In this document: positions 1-8,705 of the stretch, one piece after another
Layout of the letters: each line of letters begins with the position of its first letter
Numbering within the stretch: the stretch's first letter is position 1
DNA from: Burkholderia sp. 4M9327F10
Lineage (GTDB): Bacteria > Pseudomonadota > Gammaproteobacteria > Burkholderiales > Burkholderiaceae
Length of the DNA: 64,000 nucleotides
Direction: 5' to 3'
NCBI RefSeq assembly: GCF_005503145.1
Contig: NZ_SCNV01000031.1
Location: 37,415-101,414 of the forward strand
The notes under the pieces: generated by a model
Databases searched by the model: none
What the model saw: only the letters and a program-made list of their open reading frames with translations
Told to the model about the DNA's origin: nothing
Translations under genes and position numbers: made by a program

Positions 1-432
1 GTTGTCCCAGGCGAGACCGGCCACCGCCGCAAGCTGCGCGCGCAGCGCCGCGAGCGCGGCCGCGCGGCGCGGATCGCCGGCCGGAATCGCGAACGCCTCC
101 CGCTCGGCCACCGTCAGGCGCAACAGGGTCGCGGCGCGATGCAGTTCGTCGCTATGCTGGTCGTCCATGCGCTGGGCGATGCGCTCGGCGTCGTCGTCGC
201 GGCCCAACTGCGCGTACTGCGCGCCGAGCGTGGTGAGCAGTTCGGCGTTTTCGGGCTGCACGCGCAGCCAGGCTTCCAGATAAGCCGCGCTCAGGTCGCT
301 CGGCTCAGCTGCCGCGGTCATCCGCTCGCGCAGGCCGCCGTGCGGGTAGGTGGCGTAAAACGTCGGCACCACCACCGCTGCGAGCAGCAGTACCAGCCAA
401 GGGGAAGCAATGCGCGGGCGGCTAGTGTCCAC
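1..432 (-). CDS. pelB: PelB, N-terminal part (cut by window edge)
   Basis: This is the first 144 codons of a minus-strand gene that runs off the left edge. It starts with GTG at 432, inside the last codons of pelA (11-bp overlap), with a GAG-containing ribosome site just upstream. The protein begins with a short basic stretch and one hydrophobic segment (about residues 9-24). Helical repeats typical of TPR units follow, with Leu/Ala pairs around AYLEAWLRVQPENAELLTTL. In Pel systems PelB is a large inner-membrane-anchored periplasmic TPR protein ending in an outer-membrane beta-barrel, and it exports the cationic Pel polysaccharide. The assignment rests on position after pelA and on the TM-plus-TPR start; the barrel lies outside the window. 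Confidence 0.8.
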   Translation of the reverse strand, partial: MDTSRPRIASPWLVLLLAAVVVPTFYATYPHGGLRERMTAAAEPSDLSAAYLEAWLRVQPENAELLTTLGAQYAQLGRDDDAERIAQRMDDQHSDELHRAATLLRLTVAEREAFAIPAGDPRRAAALAALRAQLAAVAGLAWDN

Positions 433-3337
433 AGGCGATCTCGACGCGTTGATACTCGACCTGCTGGGCGGCGACGCCCGCGGTGTCGAAACGCAGCAGC
501 GCACCGTCGCGCCGCACGGCCACCGGCTTGCCGCCGACATTCGCGCTACAGGTTTGTGCGTTGGCCAGCGTGACGAACGGCTGGTAGTAGCCGCCGAACT
601 CGAAGCTCATGCCATTGGCAGTGGAGCGGAAGTTGCGCACGAAACCATTGGCCTCGGCGATGTACGGCAGCGCACGCGCTCCGTTGGCGCCGCCCGCACC
701 GCTTGCGCCGTTGGCGCCGAGTGCAAAGCGCGCCTCCCCGCCATCGATATGGATATAGGTCCCGTCCGGTCCCGCAGCGAAACCGGTCACGCCCGAGGCC
801 CCGTCGAGCAGCGGCGCATTCGCGCCCGGCCAATGCAGCTCGCGCACTTCGCCGTTGCCGCGCACCACCCAGCCGTCGCGGCTGCCCACCTGACGCGCCA
901 CCGCAAACGAACGCCAGTCGAGCACCTTGCGGATATAGTCGGTCACATGCACCGGCAGCACCGGCTGCGTGAGCACGGCCGAGAAAATCTGGTCGAGCGC
1001 GCGCAGCGAGGCCACCTTGGTGCCGCTATACATGTGGTAGTAGATATCGATCGGCTTGAAGCGGCGCGGCCGGTCGGTCATGTCGAAGGTTTCGAGCACG
1101 CGCGTGAAGCCGTAGAACGGCCCTTGCCAGTCGTTCGTATAAACGTTTTCATCCTGGTTCGGCGCGTACACCTGATAGGCGCCCGGTCCCTTGTCCACCC
1201 CGATCGGCGCGATATTGGTCCAGCTCGGCGCGGACTTCGTGATGACAGTGTCGCCGCCGTTGAAGTTGTAGACGCCTGCTTCGTACACCTTACGTACCAC
1301 GATGCCCGGCGGCTGGCAGTCGCCGGACCATTGCAGCACGACGGTCTTCTTGCCGGGCGGCGCGAGGCGCGAGTTGATGTAGTCGATCGACCCGCTCACT
1401 TCGCGGTCGATATTGAAGCTGTAGCCCGGAATGTTCAGCGAGAACGCCGCATCGCCGCCGCCGCGGTCCACCCTGGCGCCGTTGCTGTTCACGTTTTCCC
1501 ACTGGAACGGATGCGAGTAGGTATGCGTGCCGATCTCCACATACGGCAGCGCAAACATCTTGCGGGCAATCTCCTCGAGACGCGGCGAGATCTTCGGATA
1601 CAGCCCGGCCGCCCCCACCTCCCCTTCGATCACCGAGAGCGTCATCGGAATCTTGTAGCGGGTGAAAATCTGCTCGTACAGCGCTTCGCCCGAATAGTCG
1701 GGACCGGGAAATTCGGCGCGCGAGGCGAAGCCGTCGCCGTCGACATGGGTCATCAGCAGGCGCCGGCCGTTTTCAGTGGTGACGCTCGGCGACGGCATGC
1801 CCGGCAGACGCAGCGCGGCGGCGAGGAACTTGAGCGGTTCGATGGCCCAACGCTCCTGGCCGATGCTATCGAGCGACACCGAGGTGTACGGGTTCAGCGC
1901 ATAGCCGCCCCAAGGCGTCAGCGCGACCGGGTCGATCAGCGCGCCGTTGGCCGACAGGCGCAGCAGCGAGTGGCTTTTCACCCCGGCACGCACGCCGAGC
2001 AGGTCACGCGGATCGGGCCGCGGATCGATCTCGAAGCCGACCATCGGGTCGCGCGCGATCACGTTCACCGGCGCGACCATCGTGCCCGGCACGGCCTGCA
2101 GATCGAGCGCATCGCCGATCGCGCCGGTGGGATCGAAACCGAACTGGCCGAGGAACACCACCGGCACATGGTCGACGATGCGTGCAGCGATCCAGCGCTG
2201 CCATGTCTGCGGGTCGGGCAAGGCGTTGCCCTGCAGCCAGGCGACCACGCCGGCATAGCGGTCCGGCGTGATGCTGGCCGGCAAGGGTTTGGAAAAATCG
2301 GCGTACTCGACGTCGTAGCCGAGGTAGTTGAGCGGCGTGGCGAGATCGCGCACGCCGACGCTCAGATCGAGCGGCTCCCGGGTGTCGCGGTCCTGCACGA
2401 CGAGGATCTTGCGCGGCAGCACCTCGATCGCCCCCACGCCGACGATATCGCGGGCGACGCTTGTCACGTAAGGAATAACCGCGGGCGCAGCCCCAGGTTC
2501 AGCCCCGCTGGCAAGCACCTGCGCCGCCGTGCTGCGGGCACAGTCGCGGTCGGTGCGCGGGCAATATTCGAGCGAGACGACCGGCACGCCGGTCTGCTGC
2601 GTGAAGCTGCGCGCCGCGGCCAGCCGGCTCGCGCGCGCTGCCTCCGGTACGTCGACCGGCAAGGTGCCGGTGTCGTTGAGGCCGCGCACCAGCGAGTCAC
2701 CCACCACCGCATAGAGCGTTTTCGCGTGCGGCGCGGCGGCCTGCAGCGCATTTGGCCCGGCCACCACCAGACGCGCCTCCGGATGCGCCGCGTGGATCGC
2801 TTCCGCGGCAGCAATCTCGGCCGGCGTGTCGAGCAGGACACCCCGATAGCCGCGCGCCCACAGCGGCTCGACAGACTGCACGACCTGCCCGGTTGTCGCG
2901 CCGGTATCGGCGGGACGCATGCGGGCTATCCAGACCGTGTGCGCCAGCGGATGCGCCGCCGGGTCGAAACCGCGCGCGGGATCGAGCACCACGGCATCGA
3001 ACGCCTGCAACTGATCGACCGGCGGATTGGCGGCGTAGAAGAACGCGAGGTTCGGCTGCGGAGCATGGCCGGCAGCGTTCGCGGGCGCATCGGCTGCGTG
3101 GGCGTCTTGCCACGGCGCCGCGCCGGCGCCAAGGACGGCGAGCACTGCCCAAAACAGCGTGCGGCAAAGCGCTGCACTTTTCCACAGCGTGCAGTCCGAT
3201 GACGCATTCAAACGGCGTGGGCGTTTAAAACAGACCCACCGCTCGATAATCGCGCGCCTTGCGATTCGCTTGACGAGTAGCCCCACCCCCTGGAGCCCCA
3301 CTCGCACGCCGAATATCGGCGCAATCCTCACTCTCAT
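422..3337 (-). CDS. pelA: PelA, Pel polysaccharide deacetylase/glycoside hydrolase
   Basis: Periplasmic bifunctional enzyme of Pel biosynthesis, 971 aa from the ATG at 3337 (P. aeruginosa PelA is 948 aa). A hydrophobic export signal lies around residues 60-80. A GH114-like endo-galactosaminidase domain (about 90-300) follows, then a reductase-like region and a CE18-type deacetylase domain. The metal site is visible as THVDGDGF (Asp533) and GTHTYSHP (His605, His609). These sit a constant five positions from the Asp528/His600/His604 set known in P. aeruginosa. The long stretch before the signal peptide is unusual; a TTG at 3211 (MNASSDCTLWKS) would give a shorter and more typical N-terminus, so the start is uncertain. 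pelB overlaps the 3' end, showing an operon. PelA partially deacetylates the polymer and can trim it. Confidence 0.9.
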   Translation of the reverse strand: MRVRIAPIFGVRVGLQGVGLLVKRIARRAIIERWVCFKRPRRLNASSDCTLWKSAALCRTLFWAVLAVLGAGAAPWQDAHAADAPANAAGHAPQPNLAFFYAANPPVDQLQAFDAVVLDPARGFDPAAHPLAHTVWIARMRPADTGATTGQVVQSVEPLWARGYRGVLLDTPAEIAAAEAIHAAHPEARLVVAGPNALQAAAPHAKTLYAVVGDSLVRGLNDTGTLPVDVPEAARASRLAAARSFTQQTGVPVVSLEYCPRTDRDCARSTAAQVLASGAEPGAAPAVIPYVTSVARDIVGVGAIEVLPRKILVVQDRDTREPLDLSVGVRDLATPLNYLGYDVEYADFSKPLPASITPDRYAGVVAWLQGNALPDPQTWQRWIAARIVDHVPVVFLGQFGFDPTGAIGDALDLQAVPGTMVAPVNVIARDPMVGFEIDPRPDPRDLLGVRAGVKSHSLLRLSANGALIDPVALTPWGGYALNPYTSVSLDSIGQERWAIEPLKFLAAALRLPGMPSPSVTTENGRRLLMTHVDGDGFASRAEFPGPDYSGEALYEQIFTRYKIPMTLSVIEGEVGAAGLYPKISPRLEEIARKMFALPYVEIGTHTYSHPFQWENVNSNGARVDRGGGDAAFSLNIPGYSFNIDREVSGSIDYINSRLAPPGKKTVVLQWSGDCQPPGIVVRKVYEAGVYNFNGGDTVITKSAPSWTNIAPIGVDKGPGAYQVYAPNQDENVYTNDWQGPFYGFTRVLETFDMTDRPRRFKPIDIYYHMYSGTKVASLRALDQIFSAVLTQPVLPVHVTDYIRKVLDWRSFAVARQVGSRDGWVVRGNGEVRELHWPGANAPLLDGASGVTGFAAGPDGTYIHIDGGEARFALGANGASGAGGANGARALPYIAEANGFVRNFRSTANGMSFEFGGYYQPFVTLANAQTCSANVGGKPVAVRRDGALLRFDTAGVAAQQVEYQRVEIACGH

Positions 3338-4105
3338 CTGATTTCTTATGAACTCTTTGGATGTTTTATTGGCAACCGGTGATACACGGCCTTGCCAATC
3401 CGGCCAAATCTACCGATTCGACTTCAAACGCTGCCGATATTTACCGGTCAGCTTCCCAGATACGGGAAAAACAAATGGTCAGATTCACGCAGTGGCCAAC
3501 AGGATTGAGCGCGATACAGGAGGCATGGCCAACACAGTGAATCGGCGCGCATTCTAACGCGTTCCGCCAATCCCGGAATCATTATTTTTGCGACAAAGTT
3601 ATCACTCAACCTTAGTCAGATCAAAAGGCTGGCAGTCAATTATGAGATAAATCAAGGGGAGCGGGCTGACGCAAACGTTTTCCGGAAACGAAGCGATCCC
3701 AGATACTAAAGATTGATTTGACTATCTTTAACATTTCAATCCACGCACTCAGCTTCGAACGGTCGTTCTTTTTATTCGCATTTAAGAAATCCGCGCAAAC
3801 GTTATCGCATGAAACTTCGCGGGACGTTAATTATCCTTTTGTGTCCGAATATCGAAAGCGCCATTCGTGCGCATTTCGTGCGCCATACGTGCGAATTTCG
3901 TGGCCCATTCCGGGCCATTCAAATTGACGAAGTGCGCGTGCAGCAAACGCCCAACACATGGCGGCAAATTCCGCCCTTGCGGCCTGCAAGCCGCGCCCAA
4001 ACCGCAGACCTGCCGATAGAATGCGCGGTGGGTTCGTTGCGCCTGTTTCGCCAGGCATCCCCATAGCCTTTCATCACTCCATCCACCCTTCAGGCCAGGC
4101 AGCGC
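3338..4105. other. pelA / cyclase divergent intergenic region
   Basis: 768 bp without a convincing gene; the short ORFs here have no family features. The middle (about 3550-3860) is clearly more AT-rich than the flanks and probably holds promoters for both pelA and the diguanylate cyclase. An 11-bp tandem repeat lies at 3864-3917. A small GTTTTCCGGAAACG imperfect palindrome lies near 3677. I looked for a sigma-54 -24/-12 element (TGGCAC-N5-TTGC) and did not find one. Confidence 0.6.
3864..3917. repeat. 11-bp helically phased tandem repeat
   Basis: About 4.9 head-to-tail copies of an 11-bp unit: TTCGTGCGCAT, TTCGTGCGCCA, TACGTGCGAAT, TTCGTGGCCCA, TTCCGGGCCA. One unit per helical turn places equivalent bases on the same DNA face, as in cooperative regulator arrays. 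It lies about 190 bp before the cyclase start and about 530 bp before pelA. A regulatory role is inference. Confidence 0.6.
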
Positions 4106-5542
4106 ATGAAGAGCAGCATCATGAGTCTGGCGGTCAGCCGCCACCATCGCATTGCGGCCTATGGCGTGTCCGGTCTCATTCTCTGCGTGATACTGGCCAT
4201 CTTGCCGGTAGCCGGTGTCGCTGCGCCCAGAGTGGCTGCCTTCCTGCCGTTGTTCGCGATGGCCGTGTTTATCACTGAAGGCCTCACCGCCTATCTGCTG
4301 TGGACGCAGTTCATGATTACCCGCGGCGCGTTTCTCGCGGCGCTAGCCGGCGCCTATGCGTACACCTCGGTGGCGGTGGCGATCCAGTTGATGGTGTTCC
4401 CCGGCGTGTTCTCGCCGGGCGGACTGCTCGGGGCGGGGCCGCAAAGCGCAGTCTGGATCTGGGCTTTCTGGCATGGCGGCTCGCCCATTCTGATCCTCGT
4501 CGCGCTATACGTGCGGCGCCGTTTCCCCAATCCGCTGCCACGCGCGCGACTCCGTCTCGCGGGCCTTGCGCTGATGGGCGGCCCAGCGTGCCTGTCGCTG
4601 CTGGTTTGCATGCTGGCCATTCGCGGCGCGGCAGCGCTACCCCAGCTTGTCGACGCCCAGTCGTACCAGCGCCTGCAGCACAGTCCCCCGGGCATCAGCG
4701 TCGCGGTGCTGAGCGCAGTCGCGCTGCTCTATCTGGTGATCACCACGCGGCTGCGAACCCTGCTCGAACTGTGGCTCGGCGTGGCGCTGTTTGCCGGTCT
4801 CGGCGACGTACTCGTGACGCTGGTGGCGAACTCGCGCTACAGCGTGGGCTGGTACGTCGCGCGGCTCGAATCCGTGCTGGCGTCGAGCACCGTGCTCGGC
4901 GTGCTGATCTGGGAGATCAGCCATCTGTACCGCGAACTGCACGCGGCCAATGCGCGGCTTGCCGAACACGCGTCGCGCGACGGCCTGACCAGCATCTTCA
5001 ACCGGCGCTACTTCGAGGAACGCTACCCGTTGGCACTCGGCCAGGCCAACGCGGCGCAACGCGCGCTATCGATCCTGATGGTCGACATCGATCACTTCAA
5101 ACGCTTTAACGACACGTTTGGCCATTTGCACGGCGACGAATGCCTGGTGGCCGTGGCGGGTGCATTGCAGGCGGGTCTGAGGCGCAGCGGCGATTTTGTC
5201 GCCCGCTTCGGGGGAGAGGAGTTCGTGGTGGTGCTGCCGGATTGCGACCGCGAAATGGCTACGCGCCTTGCGGACATGTTGCATACAGCAGTCGCCCGGC
5301 TCGAAGTCGCCGCGCCTTGCAACGAGGTGGGCGGTGTGAACGTATGTGTGAGCGTATCGATCGGCGCGGCGACCTCCACCCCCGCTGAGCCGATCCCGGC
5401 TGCCGAACTCCTCGCGCACGCCGACGCGGCCCTGTACCGCGCCAAGGAAGCGGGCCGCAATCGCGTCACAGCATGGCACACGGCGCCGTTGGCGCGTACG
5501 GACGATGCGCCGGCATCCCCGGCTTCCGTGCACGCCCATTAG
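4106..5542 (+). CDS. membrane diguanylate cyclase (MASE-like sensor + GGDEF)
   Basis: Makes the second messenger c-di-GMP from two GTP. The 478-aa protein has about seven to eight hydrophobic helices in residues 1-265. These resemble a MASE4-type membrane sensor (note WAFWHGGSPILI). A short helical linker (ELHAANARLAEHASRDGLT) and a full GGDEF domain follow. The active-site loop reads GGEEF at residues 369-373, and the inhibitory I-site RxxD is intact (Arg360, Asp363), so product feedback is expected. The substrate-site motif FKRFNDTFGHLHGD is also present. ATG 4106 is used; an in-frame ATG at 4121 is possible. It faces away from pelA, so local c-di-GMP supply to Pel (activated through PelD in known systems) is a reasonable inference. 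Confidence 0.9.
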   Translation: MKSSIMSLAVSRHHRIAAYGVSGLILCVILAILPVAGVAAPRVAAFLPLFAMAVFITEGLTAYLLWTQFMITRGAFLAALAGAYAYTSVAVAIQLMVFPGVFSPGGLLGAGPQSAVWIWAFWHGGSPILILVALYVRRRFPNPLPRARLRLAGLALMGGPACLSLLVCMLAIRGAAALPQLVDAQSYQRLQHSPPGISVAVLSAVALLYLVITTRLRTLLELWLGVALFAGLGDVLVTLVANSRYSVGWYVARLESVLASSTVLGVLIWEISHLYRELHAANARLAEHASRDGLTSIFNRRYFEERYPLALGQANAAQRALSILMVDIDHFKRFNDTFGHLHGDECLVAVAGALQAGLRRSGDFVARFGGEEFVVVLPDCDREMATRLADMLHTAVARLEVAAPCNEVGGVNVCVSVSIGAATSTPAEPIPAAELLAHADAALYRAKEAGRNRVTAWHTAPLARTDDAPASPASVHAH

Positions 5543-5594
5543 CGCCGCCCCCCCGGGTTAAGCGGCAGTCCAGCGCCCCGTTGTTCGTTTCCGG

Positions 5595-5984
5595 CTAGCT
5601 CGCCGCCGCGCCAGGATTCAGTTCGCTGTGCAGCACGACCAGCCAGCGGCGCGGGCAATCGGCGGCAATCTGCGGCCCTTGCTGGCCGTCGCGCGCAGCG
5701 GCAACAAAACCCTTCTGCCGGGCGAAGCCGAACGCGCGGCGCGCGTCGGCTTGCAGCCACATCGATACCAGGCCGCAGGTCACGAAGCCGAACACCGAGA
5801 CGATCTGCGGCGAGAGCGCCGGATCGATCTGGTGTGCTAACAATGTGAATGCGCTGGTCAGAATCTGGCTGGCGACAATTGCGACCAGCACAACCTTGAG
5901 CATGCCTCGCAACATCATTCCTGGTCTTGGGGGCACCATCTGCTTCTTCGGTCCTTCTGCTGGTTTGTTCAGGGGGTCGCGCAT
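5595..5984 (-). CDS. hypothetical two-TM membrane protein
   Basis: Small protein of about 129 aa that I do not recognise. It has a basic, proline-rich N-terminus and two hydrophobic helices (MLRGMLKVVLVAIVASQIL and IVSVFGFVTCGLVSMWL) separated by a short loop. A soluble tail follows with ADARRAFGFARQKGF and ends in SELNPGAAAS. The start is uncertain. ATG 5984 gives 129 aa; ATG 5939 has the better ribosome site (GAAGAAG, five bases before) and gives 114 aa. It lies between the cyclase (convergent) and the GNAT gene on the same strand. Coding is supported by the clear helix pattern and the reading-frame length in GC-rich DNA, but not by homology that I can name. Confidence 0.6.
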   Translation of the reverse strand: MRDPLNKPAEGPKKQMVPPRPGMMLRGMLKVVLVAIVASQILTSAFTLLAHQIDPALSPQIVSVFGFVTCGLVSMWLQADARRAFGFARQKGFVAAARDGQQGPQIAADCPRRWLVVLHSELNPGAAAS

Positions 5985-6000
5985 GGATGCGTGTGAATAG

Positions 6001-6648
6001 TCAGGCCGCGCAGGCGATATGCCGGCGTGGCAGTTCGAGCCGCTGCGACCAGCTGGCGAGACTGCGCGCGGCCACGGCGGGTTTGGAGAGAATGGCGCTG
6101 TCGTAGCGTTTGCCGTCAAAGCGCTGGAAGTCGACGATGCGAAAGCCGTGGCCGCGATAGAAGGCAATCAGATGCGCGGCGGGCTGCGGAGTATCGAGGG
6201 CAAGTTCCGCATAGCCGCGCGTGGCGGCCCAATGGTCCGCGAAGGCGAGCAGCAGCGTGCCGATGCCGCGCGCCTGCCAGGCCGGCTCGACGCCGAACTG
6301 ACGCAGGCTCGCGACCTCGCCATGGCGGTACAGTTCGCAGGGCGAGTCGCGATCCGGCGCATAGAGCGTCATGGTGCCGACCATGCGGCCGTCGCACACC
6401 GCTATATAGCAATCGCCGCTCATGGCCCGCGAACGGGTAATGGCGGCGCTCTGATCGACGCAGGTGCAGTTCAGACCCATTGCGCCCAGCCGCTCGAACG
6501 CACGGTGCAACATGGTTGTGAGCGCATCGAACGAATCGCGCGCCGGATCGAAGCGCCGCAGTTCGATGCGGCCGAGGCCGTGCCGCACGTAGTCGATCCG
6601 GACAGGCTGTTGCTGGGCTGCGCGTCGATTCACCATGGCCATCCACAT
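6001..6648 (-). CDS. GNAT-family N-acetyltransferase
   Basis: Acetyl-CoA-dependent acyltransferase, 215 aa. The core GNAT fold runs from about residue 27 (IELRRFDPARDSFDALTTML) to about 195. The acetyl-CoA pyrophosphate loop is visible as QARGIGTLLL (motif A, Q-x-x-G-x-G). The following LALDTPQPAAHLIAFYRGHGF corresponds to motif B. The strand preceding motif A (VASLRQFGVEP) is typical. The substrate cannot be told from sequence; related enzymes modify small amines, antibiotics or protein N-termini. Three in-frame ATGs lie at 6648, 6642 and 6636 with no strong ribosome site to choose between them. It stands alone, about 95 bp from the LysR gene end. Confidence 0.85.
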   Translation of the reverse strand: MWMAMVNRRAAQQQPVRIDYVRHGLGRIELRRFDPARDSFDALTTMLHRAFERLGAMGLNCTCVDQSAAITRSRAMSGDCYIAVCDGRMVGTMTLYAPDRDSPCELYRHGEVASLRQFGVEPAWQARGIGTLLLAFADHWAATRGYAELALDTPQPAAHLIAFYRGHGFRIVDFQRFDGKRYDSAILSKPAVAARSLASWSQRLELPRRHIACAA

Positions 6649-6742
6649 TCATCAGGTTAGTTGAAGTGTAGGTTTGGCCGGGGAGCGCCCGCAAGAAAAA
6701 ATCTCGTAAAAACTGCGTGGCACGCGCCGAGCGCGTTGAGCC

Positions 6743-7627
6743 TCAAGCCAGTTGCGGCACGGTCTCGCCGAGCTGCAACTCCTCGCACAGGAACGTTTGC
6801 AAGGCTTGCACGGCGGTGGCCTGGTTACTGGCGACGCTGCGCGCGAACAAGCCGAAGTCCGCGGTGGGCGGCTCGGGCAAGCCATCGTTTGCGCCCAGCA
6901 CGCGCATCGCGTCAGGACGGATATTGCCTTCGAGCAGCACGGCCACACCCAGCCCCGCCTCCACCGCCGACTGTACGGCCGGCAAGCTGGTGCTGGTGCA
7001 TACGACGCGCCACGCAAAACCGGCACGCCTGAGCAAGGTCAGGACCTGCTGTTGCCACAGGCAACCGGCGCCGAACGCGACAATCGCCAGAGGTTCGTCG
7101 GGCGAGCGGCTAAAGCCACGCGCCCCGACCCAGAAAAGCGGCTGGGTCCATGCAAAGAGCGGGGTGGCTTCGATCAACGCCGGATCGCCCACGACCACAT
7201 CGAGACTGCCCTCGCCGAGCCGCTGCGACAAGGCCTCGCTGCCATCGACGACAATCTCCAGCGCCACTTGCGGATACGCCGACGAGAAGCGCCGCAATGC
7301 ATGCGGCAAACGCCCCACCGCAATATCTTCGAGCAGGCCAAGACGGACGGTGCCCGCCACCTGCTCCGCGCTCAGCGCCCGGCGCGCATCGGCTCCCGCA
7401 CCGAGGATCGTGTGGGCATACGGCAGCAGCCGGTGGCCCGCATCGGTCAGACGCACGCCGCGCGGCGAGCGCTCCAGCAGGCGTTGCCCGACCTCTTCCT
7501 CAAGCCGTCGCAACTGCATGCTGACGGCCGCCTGGGTGCGTGCGAGCCGCATGGCCGCGGCACTGACGGCGCCGGTCTCCACGACCGTGACGAAGGCGCG
7601 CAGCAAGCTGCTATCGAGATCACGCAT
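6743..7627 (-). CDS. LysR-family transcriptional regulator
   Basis: DNA-binding regulator, about 294 aa. The N-terminal winged helix-turn-helix is clear (LLRAFVTVVETGAVSAAAMRLARTQAAVSMQLRRLEEEVG, about residues 7-46), followed by a linker helix and a two-lobed effector domain (about 90-290). The ATG at 7627 (MRDLDSSLL) starts exactly at the usual LysR N-terminus; an upstream in-frame ATG at 7651 would add eight residues. It is divergent from the EamA exporter gene with a 94-bp shared promoter region. By the usual LysR rule it probably controls that exporter, and autoregulation would be normal. The effector is unknown. Confidence 0.88.
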   Translation of the reverse strand: MRDLDSSLLRAFVTVVETGAVSAAAMRLARTQAAVSMQLRRLEEEVGQRLLERSPRGVRLTDAGHRLLPYAHTILGAGADARRALSAEQVAGTVRLGLLEDIAVGRLPHALRRFSSAYPQVALEIVVDGSEALSQRLGEGSLDVVVGDPALIEATPLFAWTQPLFWVGARGFSRSPDEPLAIVAFGAGCLWQQQVLTLLRRAGFAWRVVCTSTSLPAVQSAVEAGLGVAVLLEGNIRPDAMRVLGANDGLPEPPTADFGLFARSVASNQATAVQALQTFLCEELQLGETVPQLA

Positions 7628-7721
7628 TATCAACGCCCTTGATGTCGGCATAAGAAATATCAGCTTATCTTAATGCCGCGAGCATGGTTATGATGGGCAG
7701 ACTCCATTCGAAGAGACCGTC

Positions 7722-8705
7722 ATGCAGGACAACAACACGCTCGCCCCTGCTCGCGGGGTGCATGGCGCCGGGGGCGCCGGCGATACGCATGACGCCGGGG
7801 GCGCCGGCGATACGCACGGCGCCGCGGCCGCAGCAGCCTCCCCGCCCGCTGCACACCCGGCCGGCGCGTCGCGGCGCGCAGCCGGCCTCGCGGCGTTGCT
7901 CGCCATGCTGTCGATGTCGAGCGTGCAGTTCGGCGCCGCCCTCTCCGCACCCGCCATGACGGCCTACGGCTCGTTCAGCACGACATGGCTGCGCCTCTGC
8001 TGGGCCGCGGCCGTGCTGGCCCTGATCGTCCGCCCGCCCCTGCGCAGCTATGCGCGCTCGCGCTGGCTCGCCGCCGGCACGCTGGGCGTGGCGATGGCCG
8101 GCATGACCCTGTGCTTCTTCGCGGCGCTCCAGCGCATTCCGCTGGGTCTCGCGGTCGCCATCGATTTCCTCGGCCCGCTCACGGTCGCCACCTTCGGCGT
8201 GCGGCGTCTGCGTGCGCTCGTCTGGCCGGTCCTCGCCATCGCGGGAGTACTGTTGCTCGCGCACGATCGCGCCGGCTGGGTCGGCAACCCGCCCGGCGTG
8301 GTGCTGGCGTTCGGCGCTGCGTTGGGATGGGGCAGCTATATCGTGCTGATGAAGAAGACCGGCGCGCTGTTTGCGGGTCTGGAGGGGCTATCGGTGTCGC
8401 TGCTCGCCGCCGCCGTGGTGGCGACACCGTTCGGTCTTGTCGAAAGCGGCGGCCACATCCCGCTTGCGCAACTCGGCGCCACCGCCGGCCTCGCGGTGCT
8501 GGTGCCGCTCCTGCCGTATGCGCTGGAGATGATCGCGCTGCGTCATATGCGCGCCTCGTCGTTCGGCATCCTGATGAGTATCGAACCGGCAATCGGCGCG
8601 CTGGCCGGTTTCGTCGTGCTGCGTCAGCCGCTCACCGTGCCGCAGCTCGCCGGCATGCTGCTGGTCGTCAGCGCCAGTTTGGGGGTGGTGCTGGCGGCGC
8701 CTTGA
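7722..8705 (+). CDS. EamA/RhtA-type inner-membrane exporter
   Basis: Drug/metabolite transporter family permease, 327 aa, with ten predicted membrane helices arranged as two EamA repeats. The nearest family resemblance is the RhtA (threonine/homoserine exporter) branch, from motifs such as AIDFLGPLTVATFGVRR, AFGAALGWGSYIVLMKKTG and LPYALEMIALRHMRASSFGILMS. The first about 60 residues are extra compared with the usual 295 aa. They are low complexity and include a duplicated nine-residue unit (AGGAGDTH). Start ATG 7722 has GAAGAGA upstream. The 3' end overlaps the convergent dctA gene by 38 bp. A divergent LysR gene probably regulates it. The substrate is not certain; amino-acid export is the family expectation. 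Confidence 0.85.
   Translation: MQDNNTLAPARGVHGAGGAGDTHDAGGAGDTHGAAAAAASPPAAHPAGASRRAAGLAALLAMLSMSSVQFGAALSAPAMTAYGSFSTTWLRLCWAAAVLALIVRPPLRSYARSRWLAAGTLGVAMAGMTLCFFAALQRIPLGLAVAIDFLGPLTVATFGVRRLRALVWPVLAIAGVLLLAHDRAGWVGNPPGVVLAFGAALGWGSYIVLMKKTGALFAGLEGLSVSLLAAAVVATPFGLVESGGHIPLAQLGATAGLAVLVPLLPYALEMIALRHMRASSFGILMSIEPAIGALAGFVVLRQPLTVPQLAGMLLVVSASLGVVLAAP
7763..7816 (+). repeat. 27-bp tandem duplication inside the exporter N-terminus
   Basis: Two adjacent 27-bp copies differing at one base (positions 7763-7789 and 7790-7816). They keep the reading frame and encode repeated GAGGAGDTH / DAGGAGDTH. The copies sit in a low-complexity, probably cytoplasmic extension. This is a simple in-frame duplication of the slippage type. 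Confidence 0.85.

Noticed and set aside
410..3202. 930-codon plus-strand open frame
   Set aside because: Antisense shadow of pelA in GC-rich DNA; Arg/His-rich with no family features, while the minus strand encodes a clear PelA.
3348..3557. 69-codon plus-strand ORF in the pelA-cyclase spacer
   Set aside because: No ribosome site, no family features, ordinary chance length.
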